Shown here piece after piece: positions 1 through 14,027 of a stretch of DNA of 64,000 nt. The stretch covers positions 17,199,322 through 17,263,321 of the forward strand of contig NC_135570.1 in the NCBI RefSeq assembly GCF_964340395.1, read 5' to 3'. The translations under genes were made by a program, and so were the position numbers. This DNA comes from Glandiceps talaboti. Taxonomy: Eukaryota; Hemichordata; Enteropneusta; Spengelidae. The notes under the pieces are model-generated. The model was not told the origin of the DNA. It saw only the letters and a program-made list of their open reading frames with translations, and did no database searches. Within the stretch, counting starts at the first letter, position 1, and every line of letters starts with the position of its first letter.

Positions 1-3000
1 CTTCCTTCATGTAATGACAACCCAAATTAGCACTATAGACTTTTACACTTCCTTCATGTAATGACAACCCAATAGCACTATAGACTTTTATACTTCCTTC
101 ATGTAATGACAACCCAAATTAGCACTATAGACTTTTACACTTCCTTCATATAATGACAACCCAATAGCACTATAGACTTTTATACTTCCTTCATGTAATG
201 ACAACCCAATAGCACTATAGACTTTTACACTTCCTTCATGTAATGACAACCCAATAGCACTATAGACTTTTACACTTCCTTCATGTAATGACAACCCAAA
301 TTAGCACTATAGACTTTTATACTTCCTTCATATAATGACAACCCAAATAACCACTATAGACTTTTATACTTCCTTCATGTAATGACAACCCAAATTAGCA
401 CTATAGACTTTTATACTTCCTTCATGTAATGACAACCCAATAGCACTATAGTCTTTTACACTTCCTTCATGTAATGACAACCCAATAGCACTATAGACTT
501 TTACACTTCCTTCATGTAATGACAACCCAAATTAGCACTATAGACTTTTATACTTCCTTCATGTAATGACAACCCAAATTAGCACTATAGACTTTTACAC
601 TTCCTTCATGTAATGACAACCCAATAGCACTATAGACTTTTACACTTCCTTCATATAATGACAACCCAAATTAGCACTATAGACTTTTACACTTCCTTCA
701 TGTAATGACAACCCAAATTAGCACTATAGACTTTTATACTTCCTTCATGTAATGACAACCCAATAGCACTATAGACTTTTATACTTCCTTCATGTAATGA
801 AACCCAAATTAGCACTATAGACTTTTACACTTCCTTCATGTAATGACAACCCAAATTAGCACTATAGTCTTTTACACTTCCTTCATGTAATGACAACCCA
901 ATAGCACTATAGACTTTTACACTTCCTTCATGTAATGACAACCCAAATTAGCACTATAGACTTTTACACTTTCTTAAGGTAATGACAACCCAAATTAGCA
1001 CTATAGACTTTTATACTTCCTTCATGTAATGACAACCCAAATTAGCACTATAGACTTTTATACTTCCTTCATGTAATGACAACCCAAATTAGCACTATAG
1101 ACTTTTACACTTCCTTCATGTAATGACAACCCAAATTAGCACTATAGTCTTTTATACTTCCTTCATGTAATGACAACCCAAATTAGCACTATAGACTTTT
1201 ACACTTCCTTCATGTAATGACAACCCAATAGCACTATAGACTTTTACACTTCCTTCATGTAATGACAACCCAAATTAGCACTATAGTCTTTTACACTTCC
1301 TTCATGTAATGACAACCCAATAGCACTATAGACTTTTACACTTCCTTCATATAATGACAACCCAAATTAGCACTATAGACTTTTACACTTCCTTCATGTA
1401 ATGACAACCCAAATTAGCACTATAGACTTTTATACTTCCTTCATGTAATGACAACCCAAATTAGCACTATAGACTTTTACACTTCCTTCATGTAATGAAA
1501 CCCAAATTAGCACTATAGACTTTTATACTTCCTTCATGTAATGACAACCCAAATTAGCACTATAGACTTTTATACTTCCTTCATGTAATGACAACCCAAT
1601 AGCACTATAGACTTTTACACTTCCTTCATGTAATGACAACCCAAATTAGCACTATAGACTTTTATACTTCCTTCATGTAATGACAACCCAAATTAGCACT
1701 ATAGACTTTTACACTTCCTTCATGTAATGACAACCCAAATTAGCACTATAGACTTTTATACTTCCTTCATGTAATGACAACCCAATAGCACTATAGACTT
1801 TTACACTTCCTTCATGTAATGACAACCCAAATTAGCACTATAGACTTTTACACTTCCTTCATGTAATGACAACCCAAATTAGCACTATAGACTTTTACAC
1901 TTCCTTCATGTAATGACAACCCAATAGCACTATAGACTTTTACACTTCCTTCATGTAATGGCAACCCAAATTAGCACTATAGACTTTTACACTTCCTTCA
2001 TGTAATGACAACCCAAATTAGCACTATAGACTTTTACACTTCCTTCATGTAATGACAACCCAAATTAGCACTATAGACTTTTATACTTCCTTCATGTAAT
2101 GACAACCCAAATTAGCACTATAGACTTTTACACTTCCTTCATGTAATGACAACCCAATAGCACTATAGACTTTTACACTTCCTTCATGTAATGGCAACCC
2201 AAATTAGCACTATAGACTTTTACACTTCCTTCATGTAATGACAACCCAAATTAGCACTATAGACTTTTATACTTCCTTCATGTAATGACAACCCAATAGC
2301 ACTATAGACTTTTACACTTCCTTCATGTAATGACAACCCAATAGCACTATAGACTTTTATACTTCCTTCATGTAATGGCAACCCAAATTAGCACTATAGA
2401 CTTTTACACTTCCTTCATGTAATGACAACCCAAATTAGCACTATAGACTTTTACACTTCCTTCATGTAATGACAACCCAATAGCACTATAGACTTTTACA
2501 CTTCCTTCATGTAATGGCAACCCAAATTAGCACTATAGTCTTTTACACTTCCTTCATGTAATGACAACCCAATAGCACTATAGACTTTTACACTTCCTTC
2601 ATGTAATGGCAACCCAAATTAGCACTATAGTCTTTTACACTTCCTTCATGTAATGACAACCCAAATTAGCACTATAGACTTTTACACTTCCTTCATGTAA
2701 TGACAACCCAATAGCACTATAGACTTTTACACTTCCTTCATGTAATGACAACCCAATAGCACTATAGTCTTTTACACTTCCTTCATGTAATGACAACCCA
2801 ATAGCACTATAGACTTTTACACTTCCTTCATGTAATGAAACCCAAATTAGCACTATAGACTTTTACACTTCCTTCATGTAATGACAACCCAAATTAGCAC
2901 TATAGACTTTTATACTTCCTTCATGTAATGACAACCCAATAGCACTATAGACTTTTACACTTCCTTCATATAATGACAACCCAAATTAGCACTATAGACT

Positions 3001-4292
3001 TTTACACTTCCTTCATGTAATGAAACCCAAATTAGCACTATAGACTTTTACACTTCCTTCATGTAATGACAACCCAAATTAGCACTATAGACTTTTATAC
3101 TTCCTTCATGTAATGACAACCCAATAGCACTATAGACTTTTACACTTCCTTCATGTAATGAAACCCAAATTAGCACTATAGACTTTTACACTTCCTTCAT
3201 GTAATGACAACCCAATAGCACTATAGTCTTTTATACTTCCTTCATGTAATGACAACCCAAATTAGCACTATAGTCTTTTACACTTCCTTCATATAATGAC
3301 AACCCAATAGCACTATAGACTTTTACACTTCCTTCATGTAATGACAACCCAATAGCACTATAGACTTTTACACTTCCTTCATGTAATGACAACCCAATAG
3401 CACTATAGACTTTTACACTTCCTTCATGTAATGACAACCCAATAGCACTATAGTCTTTTACACTTCCTTCATGTAATGACAACCCAAATTAGCACTATAG
3501 ACTTTTACACTTCCTTCATGTAATGACAACCCAATAGCACTATAGTCTTTTACACTTCCTTCATGTAATGACAACCCAAATTAGCACTATAGACTTTTAC
3601 ACTTCCTTCATGTAATGACAACCCAATAGCACTATAGTCTTTTACACTTCCTTCATGTAATGACAACCCAAATTAGCACTATAGACTTTTACACTTCCTT
3701 CATGTAATGACAACCCAATAGCACTATAGTCTTTTACACTTCCTTCATGTAATGACAACCCAAATTAGCACTATAGACTTTTACACTTCCTTCATGTAAT
3801 GACAACCCAATAGCACTATAGTCTTTTACACTTCCTTCATGTAATGACAACCCAAATTAGCACTATAGTCTTTTACACTTCCTTCATGTAATGAAACCCA
3901 AATTAGCACTATAGACTTTTACACTTCCTTCATGTAATGACAACCCAAATTAGCACTATAGACTTTTACACTTCCTTCATGTAATGACAACCCAATAGCA
4001 CTATAGTCTTTTACACTTCCTTCATGTAATGACAACCCAAATTAGCACTATAGACTTTTACACTTCCTTCATGTAATGACAACCCAAATTAGCACTATAG
4101 ACTTTTATACTTCCTTCATGTAATGACAACCCAATAGCACTATAGACTTTTACACTTCCTTCATGTAATGACAACCCAATAGCACTATAGACTTTTACAC
4201 TTCCTTCATGTAATGGCAACCCAATAGCACTATAGTCTTTTACACTTCCTTCATGTAATGACAACCCAAATTAGCACTAAAGTCTTTTACAC
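1..4292. repeat. 45/47-bp minisatellite, about 92 units, truncated by window edge
   Basis: The whole segment is a head-to-tail array. Each unit carries CTTCCTTCATGTAATGACAA, then CCCAATAGCAC or CCCAAATTAGCAC, then TATAGACTTTTA. The short and long forms (45 and 47 bp) differ by a 2-bp indel and are mixed. Further variants are ATAATG/GTAATG, TATAGAC/TATAGTC, TACACTT/TATACTT and a GGCAACCC form. Runs of 45-bp units keep a minus-strand frame open (15 codons per unit, SLHEGSVKVYSAIGL), but each 47-bp unit breaks it, so I do not call a protein. The array runs off the left edge and decays at about 4292. Confidence 0.98.
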
Positions 4293-4642
4293 GATTTGCA
4301 GTAAAGTATCCATGGACCATGACATCGAACACAAAATTTCTTTGGAACAAACAGAACAATGAGTCATTTCTAATATCAAATACTTTGTGACATTTAAAAG
4401 ACGTGATAACTACTGTTGTCAACTTTATATTTGTGACATACTCATCACCCTTAAGATCAACTTGATATAAATGTCCTCAAGGTGTTAATTTTAGTTCTCA
4501 ATTTGAGATCCCATCCCAAACTATAGCCTGAATAAAATATTTTGATATAGAAGGAAATGACGTGTTCTTTCACTACATTTTACAGAAACAAGTCGACTGT
4601 CTCCAAACAATCAAACTCCAAGGAAATAGAAACGTATCACAG
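4293..4642 (+). other. Presumed upstream region / 5' leader of the tetraspanin gene
   Basis: Single-copy AT-rich sequence between the 45/47-bp array and the tetraspanin start codon. The reading frame stays open for about 27 codons upstream of the chosen Met, but no ATG lies in it there, so this is read as 5' UTR or intron. No firm promoter motif was recognised. Confidence 0.4.
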
Positions 4643-6209
<1,567 letters not shown>

Positions 6210-6710
6210 TCATATTAGCATAATATATAGATGACGTCAGGCGAGATGATGTCATCAACGTCACCTTCTATGGCCCATCATAGATTCTGAGCGACAAATT
6301 TTTTGTGCAAAAAATCACAGAAAAAACCCTAGAAATTGATTCTTATTTTGACAATTATTAAAGAATTATTCTCATTTCTGTGAGAGTCAAATAGTACTTT
6401 TTGTCTGATCATATACCCAAATTGTAGTGAATAGTTGGTGGTTGTCCAAGTCATACATTTCTAAGCTATCAGACCCCACCACCCACGACAACCATTTTAC
6501 ACTAAGATCAGAACATATTAATCAAATCATTGCTGGCAGCCATGTAGTGATTCAATAGTTAGTTATTGTATGAAGAGGAGACTGGGTGTCTCAGGGGAAC
6601 ACTGCGGTAAGATATTTGAGATAATGTGTTGGTGCACAGGAACCGTATTACAAACAAACAAACAAATGGGTATGAAATATCATTTAAACTCATGGATAAG
6701 TATCTATAAG
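6210..6710 (+). other. Presumed tetraspanin 3' UTR and flank
   Basis: Single-copy sequence after the stop codon. An ATTAAA at about 6357 is a weak polyadenylation candidate. No other gene seen before the 1.77-kb mobile element starts at 6711. Confidence 0.4.
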
Positions 6711-8480
6711 CATGTGTGTATATATGTATATACTGGCCTGTAAACTATTGAAAAAATACCGCCAATGGCGTTGCAGCACAACCGTACAGTTTTTAAAAAT
6801 GTTTATCCATATGGTAGTCCATGCTAACAATAAGTGTTCATTTGGTGAATGACTATCCAGTTGCCTAGCCAACCATGTTGCTATCTTTATGATATATGCT
6901 ATCATTTGGCTGTTGCTATGGGCGTGGTCATGTTGTTAGATATATTTGCATACATTTTTGTATGTTTTTGTTCACTTGTGTATGAATTCCTGATATTATC
7001 TTTGCAATATACGTGATCATTTGGCTGTTGCTATGGGCGTGGTCATGTTGTTAGATATATTTGCATACATTTTTGTATGTTTTTGTTCACTTGTGTATGA
7101 ATTCCTGATATTATCTTTGCAATATACGTGATCATTTGGCTGTTGCTATGGGCGTGGTCATGTTGTTAGATATATTTGCATACATTTTTGTATGTTTTTG
7201 TTCACTTGTGTATGAATTTCTGATATTATCTTTGCAATATACGTGATCATTTGGCTGTTGCTATGGGCGTGGTCATGTTGTTAGATATATTTGCATACAT
7301 TTTTGTATGTTTTTGTTCACTAGTGTATGAATTCCTGATATTATCTTTGCAATATATGTGATTATTTGGCTGTTGCTATGGGCGTGGTCTTGTTGCTAGG
7401 TATATTTACATACATTTTTTGAAAGTTTATTCAATTGTCTATTAATCCCGTTATCTCTGCAATATACGTGATTATTTGGCTGTTGCTATGGGCGTGGTCT
7501 TGTTGCTAGGCAAATTTACATACATTTTTTGAATGTTTATTCAATTGTCTATTAATCCCTGTTGTTATCTTTGTGAAATATACGACCGTTTGGCTGTTGC
7601 TATGGGCGTGGTCACGGTTGCTAGGGTATTTGCATACATTTTTTGAATGTTTACTCATTTGCCTACCAGATGTTGTTATTTGACCAAAATATACTGCCAT
7701 TTGGTTGTTGCTAAGGGTGTGGTCATGGTCGCTAGGGCCAATTTTGTCAATGTTTTGAAAGAAAATCTGCAGAATAACACTTTCAGAAACATCTCACCAA
7801 GTTTCAGACTCGGTGACCAAGTACTTTTTGGGATATAAGTTTTTGACCAAAAATGAAATTTTTTACACCTAATTTGCATATCACTCATGGAATCATTGTA
7901 TGCTTAATATTTCTTCATCCATACATCCCTAGATGCACTCCCATTAAATTTCAGCCCAATCTGCTCTGTAGTTTTGGAATTATAGATTTTAACCAAAAAG
8001 ACACATTTTTAGCCCTAATTTGCATATCACTGATGGAATCATCATGTCATGAACAAATCTTACTTTACAATGTTAAGAATGTTCCCACCAAATTTCACAC
8101 CAATCTGCCCAGTACTTTCGGAGTTTAAGATTTTTGACCAAAAATCACATTTTTTGTACCAAATCACACACCTGTGATGCGATCATTTTGTTTTGAACAA
8201 TTTCCCAACTAGACACCCAAGGTAATGGACCCACCAAATATCATGGCAATCGGTTCAGTGGTTTTTGACTTTAAGTTGTTTACACATACACACACATCCA
8301 CACACACACAGACAGACAGACAGACAGACAGACGCCGGGCGATCCATATAGCACTACTGAACCTCAGTTCAGTTGTGCTAATAATATACTATATGTTTCT
8401 ATATATACTATCTAAAATTATACACAGAAACATACAAGTATATTATTTCAATAGTATACAGGCCAGTATACACACACATG
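6711..8480 (+). mobile_element. Non-autonomous transposon with inverted ends, internal 115-bp repeats and GACA tract
   Basis: Left end reads CATGTGTG, a short TA run, then TATACTGGCCTGTAAACTAT. The right end (8449-8480) is its inverted complement, with ATAGTATACAGGCCAGTATA next to CACACACATG. Inside are a 115-bp tandem array (6907-7740), two related stretches built on 'TTTTGACCAAAAAT...AATTTGCATATCAC', a CACA/GACAGACA microsatellite (about 8281-8330) and a short palindrome (ACTGAACCTCAGTTCAGT, about 8355-8372). No transposase ORF. Core repeats followed by a tetranucleotide tract and a fixed right end are the layout of pearl/HINE-type elements; long terminal inverted repeats also fit a MITE. 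Class uncertain. Confidence 0.75.
6907..7740 (+). repeat. 115-bp core repeats (8 units) inside the transposon
   Basis: GGCTGTTGCTATGGGCGTGG starts at about 6908, 7023, 7138, 7253, 7368, 7478 and 7592, and a diverged copy at 7703. The first four are nearly identical; later ones shorten to 110-114 bp and drift, so expansion was most recent at the left. Confidence 0.95.
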
Positions 8481-8654
8481 GTTAAATAGAACTTGATCAG
8501 ATTTATAAATGGGGCAGTTACAGCTATCATGGCTCTAAAATAGAACTCTTGTCAGTTTTATAAACAGGGCAAACAGTTACAGCTGTCATGGAGAGAGAGA
8601 GAGAGGGTTCACATGAACTAGTTAGGTGAATAAATATGTATAAACAGAACGGTT

Positions 8655-11600
8655 CACGTATGTGTACGTATGCATTATAAAATGACGTATGTGTACGTAT
8701 GCATTATAAAATGACGTATGTATACGTAGGCATTATAAAATGACGTATGTATACGTAGGCATTATAAAATGACGTATGTGTACGTATGCATTATAAAATG
8801 ACGTATGTGTACATATGCATTATAAAATGACGTGTGTGTACGTATGCATTATAAAATGACGTATGTGTATGTATGCATTATAAAATGACGTATGTATACG
8901 TATGCATTATAAAATGACGTGTGTATACGTAGGCATTATAAAATGACGTATGTGTAAGTATGCATTATAAAATGACGTGTGTGTACGTATGCATTATAAA
9001 ATGACGTATGTGTACGTATGCATTATAAAATGACGTATGTGTACATATGCATTATAAAATGACGTATGTGTACGTATGCATTATAAAATGACGTATGTAT
9101 ACGTAGGCATTATAAAATGACGTATGTGTACGTATGCATTATAAAATGACGTACGTGTACGTATGCATTATAAAATGACGTATGTATACGTAGGCATTAT
9201 AAAATGACGTATGTGTACGTATGCATTATAAAATGACGTATGTATACGTATGCATTATAAAATGACGTATGTGTACGTATGCATTATAAAATGACGTGTA
9301 TGTATGTATGCATTATAAAATGACGTATGTGTACATATGCATTATAAAATGACGTATGTGTACGTATGCATTATAAAATGACGTATGTATACGTATGCAT
9401 TATAAAATGACGTATGTGTACATATGCATTATAAAATGACGTATGTATACGTATGCATTATAAAATGACGTATGTGTACGTATGCATTATAAAATGACGT
9501 GTGTGTACGTATGCATTATAAAATGACGTGTGTGTACGTATGCATTATAAAATGACGTATGTGTACGTATGCATTATAAAATGACGTATGTATACGTATG
9601 CATTATAAAATGACGTGTGTGTACGTATGCATTATGAAATGACGTGTGTGTACGTATGCATTATAAAATGACGTATGTATACGTATGCATTAGAAAATGA
9701 CGTGTGTGTACGTATGCATTATAAAATGACGTGTGTGTACGTATGCATTATAAAATGACGTATGTATACGTATGCATTATAAAATGACGTATGTATACGT
9801 AAGCATTATAAAATGACGTACGTGTACGTATGCATTATAAAATGACGTATGTGTACGTATGCATTATAAAATGACGTATGTGTACGTATGCATTATAAAA
9901 TGACGTGTGTGTACGTATGCATTATAAAATGACGTGTGTGTACGTATGCATTATAAAATGACGTATGTGTACGTGTGCATTATAAAATGACGTATGTGTA
10001 CGTATGCATTATAAAATGACGTGTGTGTACGTATGCATTATAAAATGACGTATGTGTACGTATGCATTATAAAATGACGTATGTGTACGTATGCATTAGA
10101 AAATGACGTATGTGTACGTATGCATTATAAAATGACGTATGAGTACGTATGCATTATAAAATGACGTATGTGTACGTATGCATTATAAAATGACGTATGT
10201 GTACGTATGCATTATAAAATGACGTGTGTGTACGTATGCATTAGAAAATGACGTGTGTGTACGTATGCATTATAAAATGACGTGTGTGTACGTATGCATT
10301 ATAAAATGACGTGTGTGTACGTATGCATTATAAAATGAAGTGTGTGTACGTATGCATTATAAAATGAAGTGTGTGTACGTATGCATTATAAAATGACGTA
10401 TGTGTACGTATGCATTATAAAATGACGTATGTGTACGTATGCATTATAAAATGATGTATGTGTACGTATGCATTATAAAATGACGTATGTGTACGTATGC
10501 ATTATAAAATGACGTATGTGTACGTATGCATTATAAAATGACGTATGTGTACGTATGCATTAGAAAATGACGTGTGTGTACGTATGCATTATAAAATGAC
10601 GTGTGTGTACGTATGCATTATAAAATGACGTGTGTGTACGTATGCATTATAAAATGACGTATGTGTACGTATGCATTATGAAATGACGTATGTATACGTA
10701 TGCATTATAAAATGACGTGTGTACGTATGCATTAGAAAATGACGTGTGTGTACGTATGCATTATAAAATGACGTGTGTGTACGTATGCATTATAAAATGA
10801 CGTGTGTGTACGTATGCATTATAAAATGAAGTGTGTGTACGTATGCATTATAAAATGAAGTGTGTGTACGTATGCATTATAAAATGACGTATGTGTACGT
10901 ATGCATTATAAAATGACGTATGTGTACGTATGCATTAGAAAATGACGTGTGTGTACGTATGCATTATAAAATGACGTGTGTGTACGTATGCATTATAAAA
11001 TGACGTGTGTGTACGTATGCATTATAAAATGACGTGTGTGTACGTATGCATTATAAAATGACGTGTGTGTACGTATGCATTATAAAATGACGTGTGTGTA
11101 CGTATGCATTATAAAATGACGTGTGTGTACGTATGCATTATAAAATGACGTGTGTGTACGTATGCATTATAAAATGACGTGTGTGTACGTATGCATTATA
11201 AAATGACGTGTGTGTACGTATGCATTATAAAATGACGTGTGTGTACGTATGCATTATAAAATGACGTATGTGTACGTATGCATTAGAAAATGACGTATGT
11301 GTACGTATGCATTAGAAAATGACGTATGTGTACGTAGGCATTATAAAATGACGTATGTGTACGTATGCATTATAAAATGACGTATGTGTACGTATGCATT
11401 ATAAAATGACGTATGTGTACGTATGCATTATAAAATGACGTATGTGTACGTATGCATTATAAAATGACGTATGTGTACGTATGCATTATAAAATGACGTA
11501 TGTGTACGTATGCATTATAAAATGACGTATGTGTACGTATGCATTATAAAATGACGTATGTGTACGTATGCATTATAAAATGACGTATGTATACATATGC

Positions 11601-12340
11601 ATTATAAAATGACGTGTGTATACGTATGCATTATAAAATGACATATGTATACGTATGCATTATAAAATGACGTATGTGTACGTATGCATTATAAAATGAC
11701 GTATGTGTACGTATGCATTATAAAATGACGTATGTGTACGTATGCATTATAAAATGACGTATGTGTACGTATGCATTATAAAATGATGTATGTGTACGTA
11801 TGCATTATAAAATGACGTATGTATACATATGCATTATAAAATGACATATGTATACGTATGCATTATAAAATGACGTATGTGTACATATGCATTATAAAAT
11901 GACGTATGTATACGTATGCATTATAAAATGACATGTGTGTACGTATGCATTATAAAATGACATGTGTGTACGTATGCATTATAAAATGACATGTGTGTAC
12001 GTATGCATTATAAAATGACATGTGTGTACGTATGCATTATAAAATGACGTATGTGTACGTATGCATTATAAAATGACGTATGTATACGTATGCATTATAA
12101 AATGACGTATGTGTACGTATGCATTATAAAATGACGTATGTATACGTATGCATTATAAAATGACGTATGTGTACGTATGCATTATAAAATGACGTATGTA
12201 TACGTATGCATTATAAAATGACGTATGTATACGTATGCATTATAAAATGACGTATGTATACGTATGCATTATAAAATGACGTATGTGTACATATGCATTA
12301 TAAAATGACGTATGTGTATGTATGCATTAGAAAATGACAT
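8655..12340 (+). repeat. 29-bp minisatellite, about 127 units, with TGACGT in nearly every unit
   Basis: Unit: TGACGTATGTGTACGTATGC followed by ATTATAAAA. Variants change TGTGTAC to TGTATAC, GTATG to GTGTG or GTAGG, and ATTATAAAA to ATTAGAAAA. The length is almost invariant, with one shortened unit near 10722. It fills most of the gap between the transposon and the 3' end of ATAD1. Confidence 0.99.
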
Positions 12341-13107
12341 AATTGGTGTGTACATATCTTTAACAAAAAATAACATAATTGATACATTTACAGTTTGTAA
12401 CATTTCTTCTGGTTTATTTTGCTTTCATACAAAATTTAAAGACTGTATAACTTGTATTTGTTCACCACACCTTCTGTACACAACTCTACTCATTACTAAA
12501 ACGTTATATTAATTATGTCATTTTTAGAGACACATTGATTCATAAATTATGTTTATAACTTCTGTTGTAACTCTCTGTGTATATCATCTTATAGCCACCA
12601 ATACATAAAAGACAAAAAAAAAAAAAACCTATATCAAATTTATCAGTAAGCCCACACCACCTTTGAGCAACTTACAAGCAAACAAGTCTTAGTGACAACA
12701 TTGTCTGTGAAAAAAAAATCATGTTTTTATCCAAACACTGTAGATATAATAATAGCATGGGTCAGCTAGCAACAAATGTCACTAGTTGTATTTTGTGGTC
12801 TATTTAAGCTACATAAGTTATAATGTGCCAAAACCCCTATTTACCTAAAAACAGTCGATTTTTGCTCTTTATGGCTGCATGACCTTAAAGTTTGGAAGTT
12901 GTTTTTTTAATTGAAGCAAATATAATGTTGTTTGAAAAATGGTAAAAAATAACAACAGGAGAGTTCCATGAATGGGCTACATGGTAAACAATTTGCTCTG
13001 ACTTTTTTTGAAAACAATGAAACAATATCTTATTGCTTGTATTTTTAACAACATGACGAGTGTGTCATAGAGAACCCTCTACAGTTTCACAATGGATGGA
13101 TGGATAT
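12341..13107. other. AT-rich single-copy spacer
   Basis: Between the 29-bp array and the 3' side of ATAD1. Poly-A/T runs and no convincing exon on either strand. It could hold the end of the ATAD1 3' UTR on the minus strand. Confidence 0.5.
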
Positions 13108-13262
13108 CTATCTCTGTTGTACCATTCACTGCAGTCTTTAATGGACGTCTATCTCTGTTGTACCATTCACTGCAGTCTTTAATGGACGTCTATCTCTGTT
13201 GTACCATTCACTGCAGTCTTTAATGGACATCTATCTCTGTTGTACCATTCACTGCAGTCTTC
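13108..13262. repeat. 41-bp tandem repeat, 4 units
   Basis: CTATCTCTGTTGTACCATTC followed by ACTGCAGTCTTTAATGGACGT recurs at 13108, 13149, 13190 and 13231. Confidence 0.93.
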
Positions 13263-13325
13263 AACCATATATTCCCGCTCAATTGCAATCTTCAACACAT
13301 TTTGTACACAATGTTCATGTTGTTT

Positions 13326-13916
13326 AAGTCTTGTCCGATGACATCACAGTAGTCAGTTAGTCTAGTCCAATGACATCACAGTACAGTCAGTTAGTCTAGT
13401 CCAATGACATCACAGTACAGTCAGTTAGTCTAGTCCAATGACATCACAGTACAGTCAGTTAGTCTAGTCCGATGACATCACAGTACAGTCAGTTAGTCTA
13501 GGCCAATGACATCACAGTATAGTCAGTTAGTCTAGTCCGATGACATCACAGTACAGTCAGTTAGTCTAGTCCAATGACATCACAGTACAGTCAGTTAGTC
13601 TAGTCCAATGACATCACAGTACAGTCAGTTAGTCTAGTCCAATGACATCACAGTACAGTCAGTTAGTCTAGTCCGATGACATCACAGTACAGTCAGTTAG
13701 TCTAGTCCGATGACATCACAGTACAGTCAGTTAGTCTAGTCCGATGACATCACAGTACAGTCAGTTAGTCTAGTCCGATGACATCACAGTACAGTCAGTT
13801 AGTCTAGTCCGATGACATCACAGTACAGTCAGTTAGTCTAGTCCTATGACATCACAGTACAGTCAGTTAGTCTAGTCCAATGACATCACAGTACAGTCAG
13901 TTAGTCTAGTCCGATG
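13326..13916 (-). repeat. 34-bp minisatellite, about 17 units, overlapping the ATAD1 stop codon
   Basis: Plus-strand unit: TTAGTCTAGTCCAATGACAT followed by CACAGTACAGTCAG, with CCAATG/CCGATG variants. The outermost unit on the ATAD1 side reads TTAGTCTAGTCCGATG; its complement encodes the last residues and the TAA stop of ATAD1. The rest of the array therefore lies in the presumed 3' UTR. Confidence 0.97.
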
Positions 13917-14027
13917 TTACTTGCTATCTTACCATCCCTTTTCTGTTTTGCATCATCCATTTTCAACTTGGCTCCTTGTAGATCTGACAATGTCAGTGGC
14001 CTTAACATTTCAAGGTCATCATCGTTG
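13901..14027 (-). CDS. ATAD1: ATAD1 exon 8 (C-terminus), stop codon inside a minisatellite unit
   Basis: Acceptor ATTAATTTAG. It completes the Ser codon split from exon 7, then [20 protein letters not shown], matching the RPVQQQDLHRAIEKMKK area of human ATAD1. The frame continues through KIASNIGLD to TAA; human also ends in LD. A GATG|GTAAGA donor at 13932 is an alternative end, but no better last exon was found downstream. Confidence 0.72.

Noticed and set aside
1-4292. CRISPR-like regular direct repeats
   Set aside because: There are no unique spacers; the whole unit repeats head to tail, as in a minisatellite. The context is animal DNA with introns.
13920-13940. GATG|GTAAGA as the ATAD1 exon 8 donor
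   Set aside because: Good consensus, but no convincing downstream last exon was found and read-through gives a protein of normal length ending in LD. Kept as an alternative.
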